Of a stretch of 46,000 nucleotides of DNA, positions 1 through 11,222 are shown in pieces. Source of the DNA: Cristatella mucedo (lineage: Eukaryota > Bryozoa > Phylactolaemata > Cristatellidae); assembly GCA_009760855.2 (NCBI GenBank), contig WPIO01000057.1:485001-531000 (forward strand), given 5' to 3'. Every line of letters starts with the position of its first letter. Position 1 is the first letter of the stretch. Made by a program: the position numbers and the translations under genes. The notes beneath the pieces were generated by a model. The model saw only the letters and a list, made by a program, of their open reading frames with translations, did not search any database and was not told where the DNA came from.

Positions 1-372
1 CCTTCATTTTCTAGCTCCAGCCTGCTTATCTGAACGAATTCCCTGATCAGGTTAGGCATCGCACCACCTGGTTTTCTGACTCGTCATTTTTTATACCTGC
101 TACCAACTTCAAATCCCTTAGCGACCTTGCCCATTGTTCTTAGGCTCCCAAAGGTTTCAGCTAGCTCCCTACTGACATCGCGACATCCCCTGACTATGCA
201 CATTAGGAAGTAACTAGAAACGCACCTTTGGTAGTTGTGAATAGTCTTCGGTGTACGGTTTTGGTGCTGACGTGCATATTAGCGCTAAGCACACTGACAT
301 GCTACCCTTATAACTTAGGCAAAGTGCCCAGAAAGAGATTTAGTTCTCTGAGGTTACTTAGCAACTTCAGTA
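1..372 (+). mobile_element. LINE A subfamily, truncated 3' portion
   Basis: Starts at the window edge within the RT C-terminal region (CTTCATTTTCTAGCTCC-type sequence) and runs to the tail 'aagtgcccagaaagagatttagttctctgagg'-like motif. It differs from the main copy by an internal block with 'tttggtagttgtgaatagtc', which it shares with the inverted copy at 8730-9095. The coding part is destroyed. Confidence 0.8.
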
Positions 373-387
373 ACTAACTGCTTGCAG

Positions 388-452
388 GTCTTCAAGCCCG
401 TGCAATAGGAAGCTTACAGTTGGTGTAAAACTCTGTCGCTAAGCTTATGTGT
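388..452 (+). mobile_element. LINE A short fragment
   Basis: Resembles the 'ttgcagctggtgcaaaactc' region encoding LQLVQNSAARLVC near the end of ORF2. In a full element this region lies 5' of the piece at 1-372, so it comes from a separate copy or a rearrangement. Confidence 0.5.
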
Positions 453-455
453 CCT

Positions 456-1585
456 CTAAATGCAGGAACGGCTGAGAGCTGCACCACTGAGACCGCCGAA
501 GTGCAACTCGCTGGCTGCCTCTCAAGCAGTGCATCACCTTTAGGATCTCACAAATTACGTTAGATTCTTAAATTCTCTCGGTCCAACCTCCGAAATTCGT
601 TTCACATCAGGACTCCTGTCGCATCTTCTGATTTTGGTCAAGTAGCTTTAAACGTCATGCAGATCGTGCCATAAGTCACTGCACTCCTAACGCTCGGTAT
701 CAATCATCCATCGTCTTTATTTTACCTTCTCATAGGACTGATGTAGAAAAGAAGTGGAAAAACATGCATTTTCCTCCCACTCGGTCTGCACTGTCAGACA
801 AAAGTGTTCATTGCCTGTTTTTGCATTAGGATAACGCCAGTTCTGAAAACGGACGACGACAATGTTTTTTGCAAAGCACATGATTAAATTTGCCATTTCT
901 AGTGTGTGCTCTGAGTGCACGCGCGAGCATGATTCGGTGCATGTTGTTCACCCGGGGTCCTTCTAATCGGCGGCCCTGAGAGCAGGGTCCCGCGTCTTCG
1001 CATGCTTGTCTAGATAGGCGCGACACTTTGGTGCTTTTGCATGCTTACCTAGGCAGGATGCGTTCGTTTTCATTAGCTCTCAGTTTGCTGTTCTCGCTGT
1101 GAGTCTGTATTCACTGGAATATATATTCGGTAGGGTGCTTCGTAAGATATTTCAAAGTGAAAATATAAGTAGTGTAATTCCGAAGCTGCTCGCACGCAAG
1201 CATTACGCGGAATGCGCTACACGTGGACTGTAGGAATGGTCGTTCGAATTCTCTCAAATGTGATAATGCAGTCGAGCGGAAATGGCGAGGCTCTTGACTA
1301 GGCCCCCTTTTACTCTGCTTAGCTGAGCTGTCTGAATCCAATAGGGCACCGGTAGGGCACAGTTGGAATTCGGATCTGTCTTCACAGGTGGAATTCGGAT
1401 CTAGCTCTCGAGCTTTCCACTTAAGGTCCCCTGCTGTACACTGCTGGCGGCAATCAATCTATCAATCTATTTAGGCTTTTGGCCTTGTCAAGCGTTTGGA
1501 CTCTTGGAGGCAGAGCCTGCTGGCCTCTCGGAGCTCGGCCGACTTCGATCCTCTTCTGTGAGCTAACTCTGACTCTATTCAGAAC
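456..1585. other. Unrecognised DNA with a possible dispersed repeat
   Basis: No gene is supported. The stretch around 800-1085 shares short blocks in the same order with 20880-21090: 'attgcctgtt..tt...gcattagga', then 'ttttgca.g.tt.cct.ggcaggat'. This suggests two old copies of an unnamed dispersed repeat. Open frames here show no domain. Confidence 0.4.
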
Positions 1586-2520
1586 TGTGAAATCATCGTA
1601 TGCCTACGTGTGTGTCTGCGTGTCTGAACGTGCTGTGCAGATGTGCATATGATTGTGTGCTTGCTTTATGCATTCGCGCCCGTAATACTACAAAGGTTCT
1701 AAAGAGTCATCCGGCATTCAAAGACCATGTGGAATTCTGTACATTTAGGACGCCTGGCGCCATTTGAGTCCACATTAAATAGTAGCAAATTAAGGGTTTC
1801 TGGATATGCCACCAGAACTCGTTGAGTCTTGCCTTTCAATCTGGACACCAAGCTGCTGCAACTAAATCTGTATGGCTCAGTTTCTAAAGTATGGCTCTGA
1901 AGATTGTTACTAACGTTCCGGTACTCTCCGTCAGGCCAGCTCCACCCACCCCCTGGCTCAGATGCTTTGCCCATCGATGCAGTTTTAGCGCGAGAAAAAC
2001 CGAACGGACAATGACAGCCATTGATCAAGTTCTAGCTACTGCTTTTTGCACCCAACAGTCAGCCTGTCTCTCAGCTCACAATTACGTTAGGGCAACAGAC
2101 GCAAAAGTACATCCTGCTGGATAGAGATTAATACCCCACATGTAACCATAGTAGTTTTTTCCGACAGATATTCCTATTTCACGTCCATATCTACAAGCAG
2201 CAAATTAAGGGTTTGTGTGTAAATGTGCGGTAGTACGTGTGGGCTTTACGCACTCCCGCCCCTAGTTATATAAGGGGCTAGAAAGCCTTGTATCTTTTGC
2301 TCAGCACTAATGATGTCTGAACTTAATTCGTGTCCACATTTAAAAACAGCTCATTAATGATATATGAATCTTCTGCAAGAGTTTGTTGAGTCTGGCTTTT
2401 CATTTTAGACGACAACTGCTTAAACTAAATCGGTATGGCGTAGGTCCTGCGGTCTGGTTCTGAAGATCGTGGCAAACGCCCTTGACCTTGTTTTCGTATG
2501 GCTCCATCTTGCCCTATCGA
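1586..2520. repeat. Pair of diverged direct repeats, unclassified
   Basis: Two blocks, about 1590-1930 and 2205-2515, share 'caaattaagggttt', 'cttgttgagtct..cttt', 'aactaaatc.gtatggc' and 'tctgaagatcgt..caaacg'-like words, with the word order partly changed. The last words recur near 21825-21895. They look like copies of an unnamed dispersed element. No protein-coding signal was found. Confidence 0.45.
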
Positions 2521-3677
2521 TAGAGTTCATCCGAGATCCCCCATCCAGCAGCTTGGCATGCGAAACCTAGGAAATTCTATACTAGGAAATTAAATATTGA
2601 GCAGCTGAAGCTCGCCGTCCCACGAAATAAGAGCCTAAAACATTATAACGCGGTGGCTAAGAGAAAAGCTCGTTGCTGAAGACGAGCAACATCCCCACGA
2701 AGTGCCAGGATTTGAATTCGGCCGGGAAGGGAGGCGGCAAAACACACAAGTAATAGCAAAGGGTTGCCCACAAGCATGGCGTCTATCCGGCACTTGTCGG
2801 AGGTTGCTCAGCAACAGGAAGTAATCTGCTCAGACAAGAGTGCCGCTTTCCCGGATCCTACCTCGGTGCGATGCAGCAGGGGGGAGCCAGCTCCCGGCCA
2901 CCTTCCCTGCTTAAGGGGGCCTCGCCATCCTCGGCAAGCAGCACTCTGCCCACCCCCTGACTTAGCCGTTATGCAAACACTGGTGCAGTGTTTGCATATG
3001 CAAAGCCGACCTGGAAGAAGCCAAGCCGTCGATCTCGTTTTAACTACGGTTTCTGTACACAGCCGCCAGCCTGCCTTCCAGCTAGTGATTCTGCAAAGGT
3101 ACTTCAAAGTATATCTGACAGGGCAGAAGTGCAGGAATAAACATATGGCACGGAACATTTGTACAGCCTTTTTGAGACGACCGGCCGGCGGGTTTTTTTG
3201 CTGAGGATTACGGAAGCTGCCCTTGGTTAGAGCTGGCACTCTAAATCAGCTGAATGGCTTGATGGCTTCAATAGCTGGATTTAATGGCTCTGAATGGCAC
3301 AGTTGTATTGGCCGCTTGTGTTTGACCGACTGGTCGTACGGTTGAGCTCGGCTTTCAGATTCGCCTGGCGTTGAGTTTCTAGCACCCGACTTGCTCTTAT
3401 TTTGGCAACAGCCGGTGCAGCTGGCAGGGCTGTGTAGCAATCCGGCGCATTGACAAACAGGTGCACGCTATCAGGCAGTAGGCCGGTGGCTGGCCAATGA
3501 ATTACGAATTATCTGCCTTGTGACTTCGCACGCCATATTTTCAGTCCATTAGTTAACAAGCTGTGTGCAGACGTTCTTTTCATGCATAAAACTGATTTGC
3601 TTGAAACAAGCAAGCAGGCGGGTGGCGCAAGCAAGGCTTGTACAGCGATTCACATGCCGGCCACGGCATGTAAAGAG
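2521..3677. other. No recognised gene; opposing ORFs of unknown meaning
   Basis: Two overlapping open frames on opposite strands (2764-3204 +, 146 codons; 2808-3239 -, 143 codons) have no recognisable domain, and their overlap suggests chance or an old repeat. The region includes a perfect 12-bp hairpin at 2971-2997. Confidence 0.4.
2971..2997. repeat. Perfect 12-bp inverted repeat
   Basis: Arms ATGCAAACACTG and CAGTGTTTGCAT are separated by GTG. Another ATGCAAA follows directly, so three octamer-like ATGCAAA words (on either strand) sit within 35 bp. Confidence 0.9.
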
Positions 3678-3857
3678 TGTAGCGTGATGCCTCACTGTGT
3701 AAGGTGGTAGCTTTTCACGATCTTGGCCCGGGGTCGTGGGTTCGAATCCTGCGGGAAACGATCCGTTATCGCCGTTGCAAGAGTTAGTGATAGCCGTAAG
3801 GCTCTTCTGTCGCTATACAAAAGAGGCTGTTAAAATCAGCTGGTATTTTTTTATAGC
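3678..3857 (+). mobile_element. SINE-1 (tRNA-derived, T-run 3' end)
   Basis: A tRNA-like head has a perfect RNA polymerase III B box GGTTCGAATCC (3739-3749) preceded by 'gtaaggtgg' in the A-box position. The body contains 'gtgatagccgtaaggctctt', then a 3' end 'gttaaaatcagctg' and a run of seven T. Similar copies are at 7600-7769, 27404-27573 (-) and 39968-40150. Confidence 0.8.
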
Positions 3858-4380
3858 AGCGCGACAGCAAGATCAGAAAGCCTGGCAACCTTCTCCAAGT
3901 CTCTAGTGAGTCGAAATTTAGTTTCCCAACCGAAGTCGTGAAACTGCTATCCAGAGAGAATTGGCTCGACGTCTGTAAAGTCCGTCTTCTAGAATTAACA
4001 TGCAATCTCTAAAAGGTTATCGACACTGAATGCTGAGAGCTTTGTGTGAGGAGAGATGCAAGGAGCCCGGCAACTCCATCAACTCCCTGCCTGTTATCGG
4101 TCATCTCGGGCGCCTGAATCTCACGATGCCGTCTGAACCTTTGTACCTATGTACACTGATCGTCTCGGCCAGCCGCTCGAATCGCCGTCTGCATTTGTGC
4201 AATAAGATTGACAAAGAGAGTGGCATTGACGGTATCCCGATCCGGTTTGGGCAGCCCCTGCAATAGCTCTTGTGTATTCAAAAGTGAGCGCTTCATGAGA
4301 TGTAAGATAAGGTGAAGTTGAGTGAATAGCATGTGGTCGAAAGGTATTGTAACACGATTCTCTATTCAGTCTTGCCACTG
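3858..4380. other. No recognised feature
   Basis: Mixed sequence. A 78-codon frame (4030-4266) has no domain and no supporting splice signals. Confidence 0.5.
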
Positions 4381-4535
<155 letters not shown>

Positions 4536-4799
4536 GACGTGCCCAACTTCTTTAGTGGTCACAGCAAACAGGTCACTCAGTGAGGCAGCACTATTCAAAA
4601 ATGACGATCAGAGCGTATCGTCAGTGCCAACAAGTGCAATCTCCTGGAACGGGTCTATCTCAAACTACAACTAATTGACAGGTTCTGTGCGACCCCTTTT
4701 TGCTTAGTAAGCAGTTCGTCGTTGCACTAGCAAGAATCCATTAGTAGTATCACTGAGCAATAGTTCGAATGAGCACCAATGTCAGTGAGCAATATTAAT
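4536..4799. other. No recognised feature
   Basis: Short AT-rich spacer between the CT array and an inverted LINE A copy. I see nothing in it. Confidence 0.5.
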
Positions 4800-5695
4800 T
4801 ATAACTATAGTTATTATACAATAGACATAGCGCCCTCAGAGAACCCTATCTCTTTCTAGGCACTTTACATTTGCGGCCAAGGAAGCACGATCAAATGTTT
4901 GGTGGTAGTATGAGCAGACTTGAAACCGCAGCTGATATGGTAACCTAATGAAAAGTTACTTTCAAACATGACATTTAGATTGTATGCAGATTCAACAGGA
5001 GAGATGCCGGCAGATGAGATTTTGAGCTTTAGCCTTTCCAATTAGTGAATCATAATTGTATGCCCATAACTATTAAGTTGGTTTTATCATCATTCAACTT
5101 GATGAACTTTGCTGCCATCCACGTGCGGATGTCATCAATACATGCAGTAAGGGAGTTGAGAAAATTTGACGTGGTCGAAGGCTGGGAGGGATCAAAGCAA
5201 GGGTGCAACTTAGTGCCATCCAGATAGAAGTGAAAGCCTAGATTGTGCTTCGCAAACACATCTTCAAGAGGGAGAGTATTAACCGTGAAAAGAACCTGGC
5301 CTAGCAGGCAGCCTTGAGGTAACCCATAATTCAGATATTCCTCGGATGATCTTTGTCGATTCATATCAATACTCTGGAGTCTCCCACTGAGATAGGACCT
5401 GAGCCATTGCAGAGCTGTGCCCGTGATGCCCAAGCGAGATGAGAGAAGCTCAAGAAGGATTTGATGATCAATATTATCAAAAGCTTCCGAAAGATCGAGC
5501 AAAACGTGCAGCGATACCCTACCTGAATCTGTATTCTTTAGTAGGACGCTATGCTTCCGAAGAAACATTAAATTTGCGAAGTGATCAGCCCTAAAACTGA
5601 ACTGGAACTTAATAGCAGGGTTTGAAGTTTAAATACATGAGTTCAGCTGGTCTGCTACGACTCACTCCAGTGTCTGAAAAAAGGAACGGCGGAAG
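4800..5695 (-). mobile_element. LINE A copy, minus strand, split by a nested insertion (3' part)
   Basis: Reading on the minus strand, RT sequence runs from LLPFxS through LLDLSEAFDNIDH, RSYLSGRLQ, YGLPQGCLLG and WMAAKFIKLNDDKTN (longest open piece 5050-5568). It then jumps to the terminal stem-loop region near 4870. The C-terminal coding part and most of the 3' UTR are deleted. The YADD site is mutated to YLDG, so it is a dead copy. Its 5' continuation lies at 6096-6215. Confidence 0.9.
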
Positions 5696-6095
5696 GAATA
5701 CCTCGTACTCACATCAAATCCTTTGGAGACCGTGCATTTATTATGCTCTCAAAGCCTGTAACTAACTCCCGACTTGCGAAACGACATTCACTTACTTGAT
5801 CACATTTAAAAAGAAATTTAAAACGCACCTATTTATGTAAATATTTAGTGGGTCCCTGTGACTCTTCATTTATGTGCTTATGCCTGCTTACACTGTGCAT
5901 GCTGCCACTAACCACGCTTGAATGCTGATCCTGTGGAAGTCACCCCTAACCATGTTATTCATGTTGTTTATCAAGCATGATATTACTCACCATCTAATCG
6001 CGTTTCCCTTTGCAGCAAATTCAAAGCGCCTAGAAAGAGATTGAGTTCTCCGAGGGCACTTTATCAACTGCATTATTATTATTACTATATTTAAT
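5696..6095 (+). mobile_element. LINE A 3' end inserted inside the minus-strand copy
   Basis: A 5'-truncated + strand copy starting at 'aatacctcgtac' (end of ORF2). It carries the complete 3' UTR, stem-loop and an (ATT)n tail ending about 6090. On either side the host LINE reads through: SNYHPDS on one side and LPFxSxTxE on the other. Confidence 0.9.
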
Positions 6096-6215
6096 TGAGT
6101 CTGGGTGGTAGTTACTCAAGTTATCTTGGTCTAGTGCTGCATTCTTGAGTAGCGACCTGACTACACCTTTTTTGAAAGTTATGATGACGGTGAGCAATTG
6201 TTTTTCATTTGTCAT
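6096..6215 (-). mobile_element. LINE A copy, minus strand (5' part of split element)
   Basis: The minus-strand translation gives FKKGVVRSLLKNAALDQDNL then SNYHPDS, the segment that directly precedes LLPFLSKTLE in the intact element. It is therefore the upstream part of the copy at 4800-5695. Confidence 0.88.
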
Positions 6216-6224
6216 TTTGCACGC

Positions 6225-6350
6225 CTACAGATGGAAATATGGGGAAGGAATGAGACCGAGTGATGAATAAGTCGTGAGAATAAGAGGAGCATATAGAAAG
6301 AATGAGTGAGAGGGAGGAGAGGTAGCGACAGCTCGAGAATGAAGAAAGAC

Positions 6351-6390
<40 letters not shown>

Positions 6391-6780
6391 CAAAGGAGAG
6401 AGATAAGAAGGACAGAGACAAAGAACCACGTTGAAATTGAAATAACTAAGCGATACAGTGCAATAAAGTGGACGTGACACGAACCAAGAGAGGGAGGTGG
6501 AAGGACAACACAAGAGCAGCAGGAGAGAGAAAGAGAGAGAACTTGAAAGTAATTGGTTGAGAGTGAGAGTGAAAACAATTAGGGACCAGGGACAGACAGG
6601 ATGAGAATAAAGTGAGAATTTTAGAGAAACTAAAGATGCAAGGCGACCGAGCGCGAAGGAGGGAGAAAGCGAGATAGTGCGTTGGCAAGTAAAGGTAGCT
6701 GGAAGCGAGGAACTGAGAGAACAGCCAATGTAAGAGAGATTGTGAGTGAGAGTGGATATACAGTACATCGTTGAAGAAAA
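6225..6780. repeat. Purine-rich (GA-biased) degenerate low-complexity tract
   Basis: The + strand is strongly purine-biased over about 550 bp, with a pure (GA)n core at about 6351-6388. Long minus-strand frames rich in Ser/Leu reflect composition, not genes. Confidence 0.85.
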
Positions 6781-6974
6781 ATAGAACAACAATATTAAAA
6801 GACTTACTGAGTGAATTACATTAAACTAAATTTCTCTACACTTAGTAAAAGCTATCGTCCTTGTTGTTTGGCTTCCTTGCTAAGTCGATTGGCTTTAAGC
6901 ACTCAGTTGCTCAGCATTTCCGCATCCACAGCATCAAGATACATTAAGCTAAACTGAGCAACAGTAGTGCGAGT
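6781..6974. other. No recognised feature
   Basis: AT-rich spacer between two purine-rich tracts. I see nothing in it. Confidence 0.5.
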
Positions 6975-6989
6975 GAGGGAGAGAGACAG

Positions 6990-7064
<75 letters not shown>

Positions 7065-7290
7065 CCGAAAGAGAGACGAAAAGATAGAGAGAAAGAGAGA
7101 GAGTGAGAGAGGCAGAGGCAGAGGCAGAGGCAGAGGCAGAGGCAGAGGCAGAGGCAGAGGCAGAGGCAAGGCAGAGGCAGAGACAGAGGCAGAGGCAGAG
7201 GCAGAGGCGAAGGCAGAGGCAGAGGCAGAGAGACTGATATTGAGATTGAGACAGAGACTGAGACTGACAGGGAGATAGAGCCAGAGACGG
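6975..7290. repeat. (GA)n followed by (GGCAGA)n hexamer array
   Basis: (GA)n from about 6991 to 7110 passes directly into about 20 copies of GGCAGA (7111-7231), then a degenerate GAGACT-type end. The hexamer could have arisen from GA by a GC interruption that spread. Confidence 0.97.
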
Positions 7291-7317
7291 ACTAATAAAT
7301 CAGCTCGGGTTTTATTA

Positions 7318-7405
7318 CCATCTGTAAAGTGCCGAGAAAGAAATTCAATGCTCTGAGAGAGCTATACAAATGCGTTGCTATTATTATTATAATTACTATT
7401 GATGG
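7318..7405 (+). mobile_element. LINE A/SINE-2 type 3' tail fragment
   Basis: 'tgtaaagtgccgagaaag' followed by 'ctctgagagagctata' and (ATT)n. It is the shared stem-loop and tail only, with no coding sequence. Confidence 0.75.
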
Positions 7406-7599
7406 TACAACGATCCAAAGTTCCGCATTCGGACTAGTCTGCTAAAGTTGTAGACACCGCCCGATAAAGGCGTTCGGTCCGGATCACCATCAATATTTCA
7501 GACAATTTTCGCATACTGCCATGAGATTGACGTAAATAGCCTGCACCACCGAGAGTAGAATATACATGTGGGCGTGTTGGGCACCTTTCAAAGGTCGTA

Positions 7600-7769
7600 C
7601 CTCATGTAAAAGATGCCTTAACTTGAGTACGAACCAGGTCGTGGGTTTGATTCCAGCTGGAGAAAATTCAATATTGACCACTGCAAGTAGTGATGGAGGC
7701 GAATTAGGCTCTTCTTCTACGGCTATATGCGCGAGGCTCCTTTGTTAGCTTTAAGTTAATTTTTTTTCA
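7600..7769 (+). mobile_element. SINE-1, diverged
   Basis: B-box-like GGTTTGATTCC within 'aggtcgtgggtttgattcc' and the SINE-1 body words 'actgcaagtagtgatgg' and 'ggctcttcttctacggctat'. It ends in a T-run followed by cag. The 5' head is degraded. Confidence 0.7.
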
Positions 7770-8729
7770 GGTACAGAGTTTTGTGCATAATGGATGTTAT
7801 TAAGTACGATTTCCATTCGATAGATTCGTGTCGCTGGTCAAGGCCTAGAAGCGCTCACTGTCAGACAAAAGTTGTGAAAGCCTTCTACACAGCAGAAGAT
7901 TTTCCCCCTTGTCCAGGCGACGGCTATCCTCTTTAGATACATCGCGTTGACATGTGGGTGTAGCCGTTATTTTTTTGGCAGTCAACCTCACCAGAGACGA
8001 ATCAGAGATCATTCTTCCCACGCAATTCTGTGTAGCTGAATGTCGAAATATTGAACGTGCTGGTGACTCGCCCAAACGCGATCGCGATTTAAAGACCTAG
8101 TGATGATATCACCAATGGGAGCCCTCACGTGTAGACCTTGTCGTACAATGTGACGTTTGTCATGCAATCTTTTAGGTTTACAGTTAGCTGTACTTTTTAG
8201 TTTTAAAGCAGACTTGAATTTACTTACCTTTATATATGTCAGTCACAGATTCACATCAGACATTTTATTTCGGTGAGAAATTCCATTCCCTCTAGATAAG
8301 TTACCAAGTTTAGAAGTCAACCGATCCATCACCCAAACGATCGCAGACCAATGACACAATTCCCCCCACGCTTGAGATCGACATTTCGGATGCAGTCGGT
8401 CGATATGTGGCACAGCTTATCGTGTACCATGAGGGAATCTTGTTTCAAAAACGGTAAGTCCGGCAAAATCCTAAATGTTACTCGGCTGCATGGAAATGGC
8501 TGCTGATAGTCAATACCCGTGTGATAAATTAGTCTTGACTGAATTTGAGGTGAACAAAATGTGCTAGCGGCTCCAAAAACTGTCATGATTGCGATGAGTA
8601 ATCGTCAAATTTCACTGAATAAATATAATTCATGATGGTCGTACGAGCAATGAGGCGTGAGGGCTGCAATGACACACAAATGAAATTGTAACAAGTTAGA
8701 TGGTGTTAATAACATGTAGACATCTGTTA
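7770..8729. other. No recognised feature
   Basis: About 960 bp with no repeat family and no coding signal I recognise. The longest frame (8329-8586, -) has no domain. Confidence 0.5.
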
Positions 8730-9420
8730 AGTAACATCAGAGAACTTAATCGCTTTCTGGGCACTTTACAGGAGTTATAAGTGCGTCATGTCAATGAGTT
8801 TAAAGCTAATATACAAGTCTTCGCCAAAACCGTATACCAATGACTATTCACAACTACCAAAGGCGCGTTTCTAGTTACTCCCTAAATGTGTCTAGTCCGG
8901 GGATGTCGCGATGTCAGTAGGCAGCTAGTTGCAACTTTTTGGGAGCCTAAGAACAATGGGTAACGTCGCCGAGGGATTTGAAGCAGGTAGCAGGTATAGA
9001 AAAAAATGACGAGTCAAAAAACGATGTGGTACGACGCCTATCCTGATCGTGGAATTCGTTTAGATAAGCAGGCTGGAGCTAGAAAATGAAGGGACCTAAA
9101 ATTGAGCGACAAAACCATTAAGTTGACAACTGCTTGATTGGGAGCCAGCTAAGGTCGGCAAGATGTGACCTAAAGTGGCAACGGCATAGCTCACGATAGA
9201 CAAGTCGGGAGCTACACAGAGATTTACGACAAATTTAAGCAATTCCCCAGATCGAAATGCCTGTGATTAGTGACTTGAATTATTGTTACGTCGTTAGAGT
9301 TTACATTGTTTGCTGCCATCCAAGCACGAATCGTGTCGGTATGGCATGGGTAGCAGTGCCTAATAAATATCAAGAACTCCCATAAATTAACATAAATAAT
9401 GTCATTAAAGTAAAGCATTA
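8730..9420 (-). mobile_element. LINE A subfamily, inverted partner of 1-372
   Basis: The part 8730-9095 is close to the reverse complement of 1-372, with the same private 'gtagttgtgaatagtc' block. Further along, the minus strand encodes TDTIRAWMAANN, matching the DIRTWMAANF motif of ORF2, with a deletion between. No open frame survives. Confidence 0.85.
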
Positions 9421-10849
9421 TATATCATAGCTCTTGAGACCCACATCTGCATGGCAAATTCCATAACTTAAAGCTTATTGATAGCTTTTAATGAGGTCTA
9501 AACCAACGGTGGTGATGCATTTGGTTTCTAATTCTTACAATTCCTGAACTGCCAATAGTAACTAGCCTTTTTCCAATTCCGTTGTCAATCACTAGCATTG
9601 CTAAATAAGCCAGTGTATCACACATTAGTAGTGTGCATGTTTGTGTTGGGCAGTGGCAGAATTATTTGCCCATTACCTACCACCATCAATTGTGCTGGCA
9701 GCAAGTAATTGTGTACTAGCCACTAATGTTAACAATATTCAGCCGACTAAGCCTGCACATTATAGGTTGCTTCTTTGAATCTGCCTTGGCCGTAGATTCA
9801 CACAGGATGCAAATCTTTTCGCTTCTAAGTGCGAACTTTAATTATCACTGAAACTATGAAAAGTGTTCGCCTAGGCACCGGGCACACTGCCAGCTAAATG
9901 GAAGAAGGAGAACGCCGGTGGCAAACCATTTCATTGCAGCAGGTGTGTGCCTGGCAGACCGGATGTGTCAGCTGATTCACGAGTATCGCTCTGAATCTCT
10001 GCCACCACTTCCATCTGAAGCTCTTCCCATGCAACCTTCTGCCCAGCGTCTCGCACAGCTGGCTATTTTTTAGAAAGCATAGCTTGCTGGATGTCAGGCT
10101 GCTCTACTATTGTGGCAAAGGCCTTGCTCTAGATGCCCTTGGACATGCCCATGTCATCGACATGCAGGCAGTTTGATTCTATCCATCATTCTTCATATCC
10201 TTGGTGACGTGAAATGCTAGTGGTTCGTGATGGGCAGCACGCATCTTGCACTGTGTGCTATAGGGTGACAGTGGAAGACGCCGGTCACCTTTAGATTGTA
10301 GATTTCAGCGACGTGGAAATCCTGCTGCACCGTGGCATTCTCAAGTCGCCTTTGAGATCGACTTTGGGATCCTTGGAACCACCTTTCATGCAAGCCCACC
10401 AATAACATCCCTGCCAGCACTAGAGACAGCTCAGATTCCCAAATTTATGAGGGTAAAAGCCACCAGCAGCAGTGTACTTTAGCTGGTCCCCAGCAGCAGT
10501 GTACTTTAGCTGGTCCCATCTGTAAGCAGCATCTTGCCAGGTATTTAGTGAGCAAAGCCTACGATGAATTCCTGGGTGGCAGGAAGCTGGCCTGTTGATT
10601 CGTGTAATTCTGATCACTGGCCACTTCCCCCTCTTATTCTCGGAACTACTAAGCCCTCGACAACTTAAGCTTTGGTGCCTGCTGGTTTATGTGAACCTCC
10701 ATTCGCATGAGTCAAGGTATGCTCCTACAGCAAGATAGCACTGCTATGACTTAACCAATGAAGCCAGCCATGAAGATGAAGAATGATGCGGCCAGAAGCC
10801 TGCCATCCACTAAATCAGGCTTCATAGCATCCCTGAGCATAATATTAAT
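9421..10849. other. No recognised gene; small tandem duplication inside
   Basis: About 1.4 kb without LINE, SINE or known coding similarity. Two short minus-strand frames (10217-10420, 10420-10617) have no domain. A 27-bp unit is duplicated in tandem at 10463-10516. Confidence 0.5.
10463..10516. repeat. 27-bp tandem duplication
   Basis: Two identical units containing 'cagcagcagtgtactttagc' follow each other directly. Exact identity suggests a recent slippage or repair event. Confidence 0.9.
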
Positions 10850-10935
10850 GATCAATAATAATAATATTCCGTTTAATATAGCTATGTTAGAGAACTCAGT
10901 CTCTTTCTAGGTATCTTACATTTGCTGCAAAGCAT
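10850..10935 (-). mobile_element. LINE A 3' tail fragment
   Basis: Inverted (ATT)n and stem-loop sequence 'agagaactcagtctctttct..gta.cttacatttgctgc'. No coding part remains. Confidence 0.75.
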
Positions 10936-11222
10936 GAACACATTGGTGGCATGCCGCACCCTAGACCTTGCCCGATCATCATCAGTGCTTCTGTGCGACG
11001 TCAAACCATGCTTCCCACTTCCTGTTCAACCGTAGTTTTCCTCACAGATAATGCTTCGGATTGGTCAAAGATTGTAGTGAGGCTATCAAAGGAGTGGACT
11101 CCATATTTAGCAAGTAAGCTCTCAATGAGACTTTTAAATGAACTCCATTTGTTGTGGCACCACGCGGGTAAGAGAAAGACGAGAATGAAGTGTTTGTACC
11201 GATCAGGAGAATAAGAAATAAT
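10936..11222. other. No recognised feature
   Basis: Spacer between two inverted LINE A tails. An 87-codon frame (10951-11214) has no domain. Confidence 0.5.

Noticed and set aside
2764-3239. Two opposing frames of 146 and 143 codons
   Set aside because: They overlap on opposite strands, show no domain, splice context or conserved pattern, and could be chance in moderately GC-rich DNA.
9880-10640. Possible degraded transposase or other gene on the minus strand
   Set aside because: Short broken frames look faintly coding, but no motif of a known family could be found.
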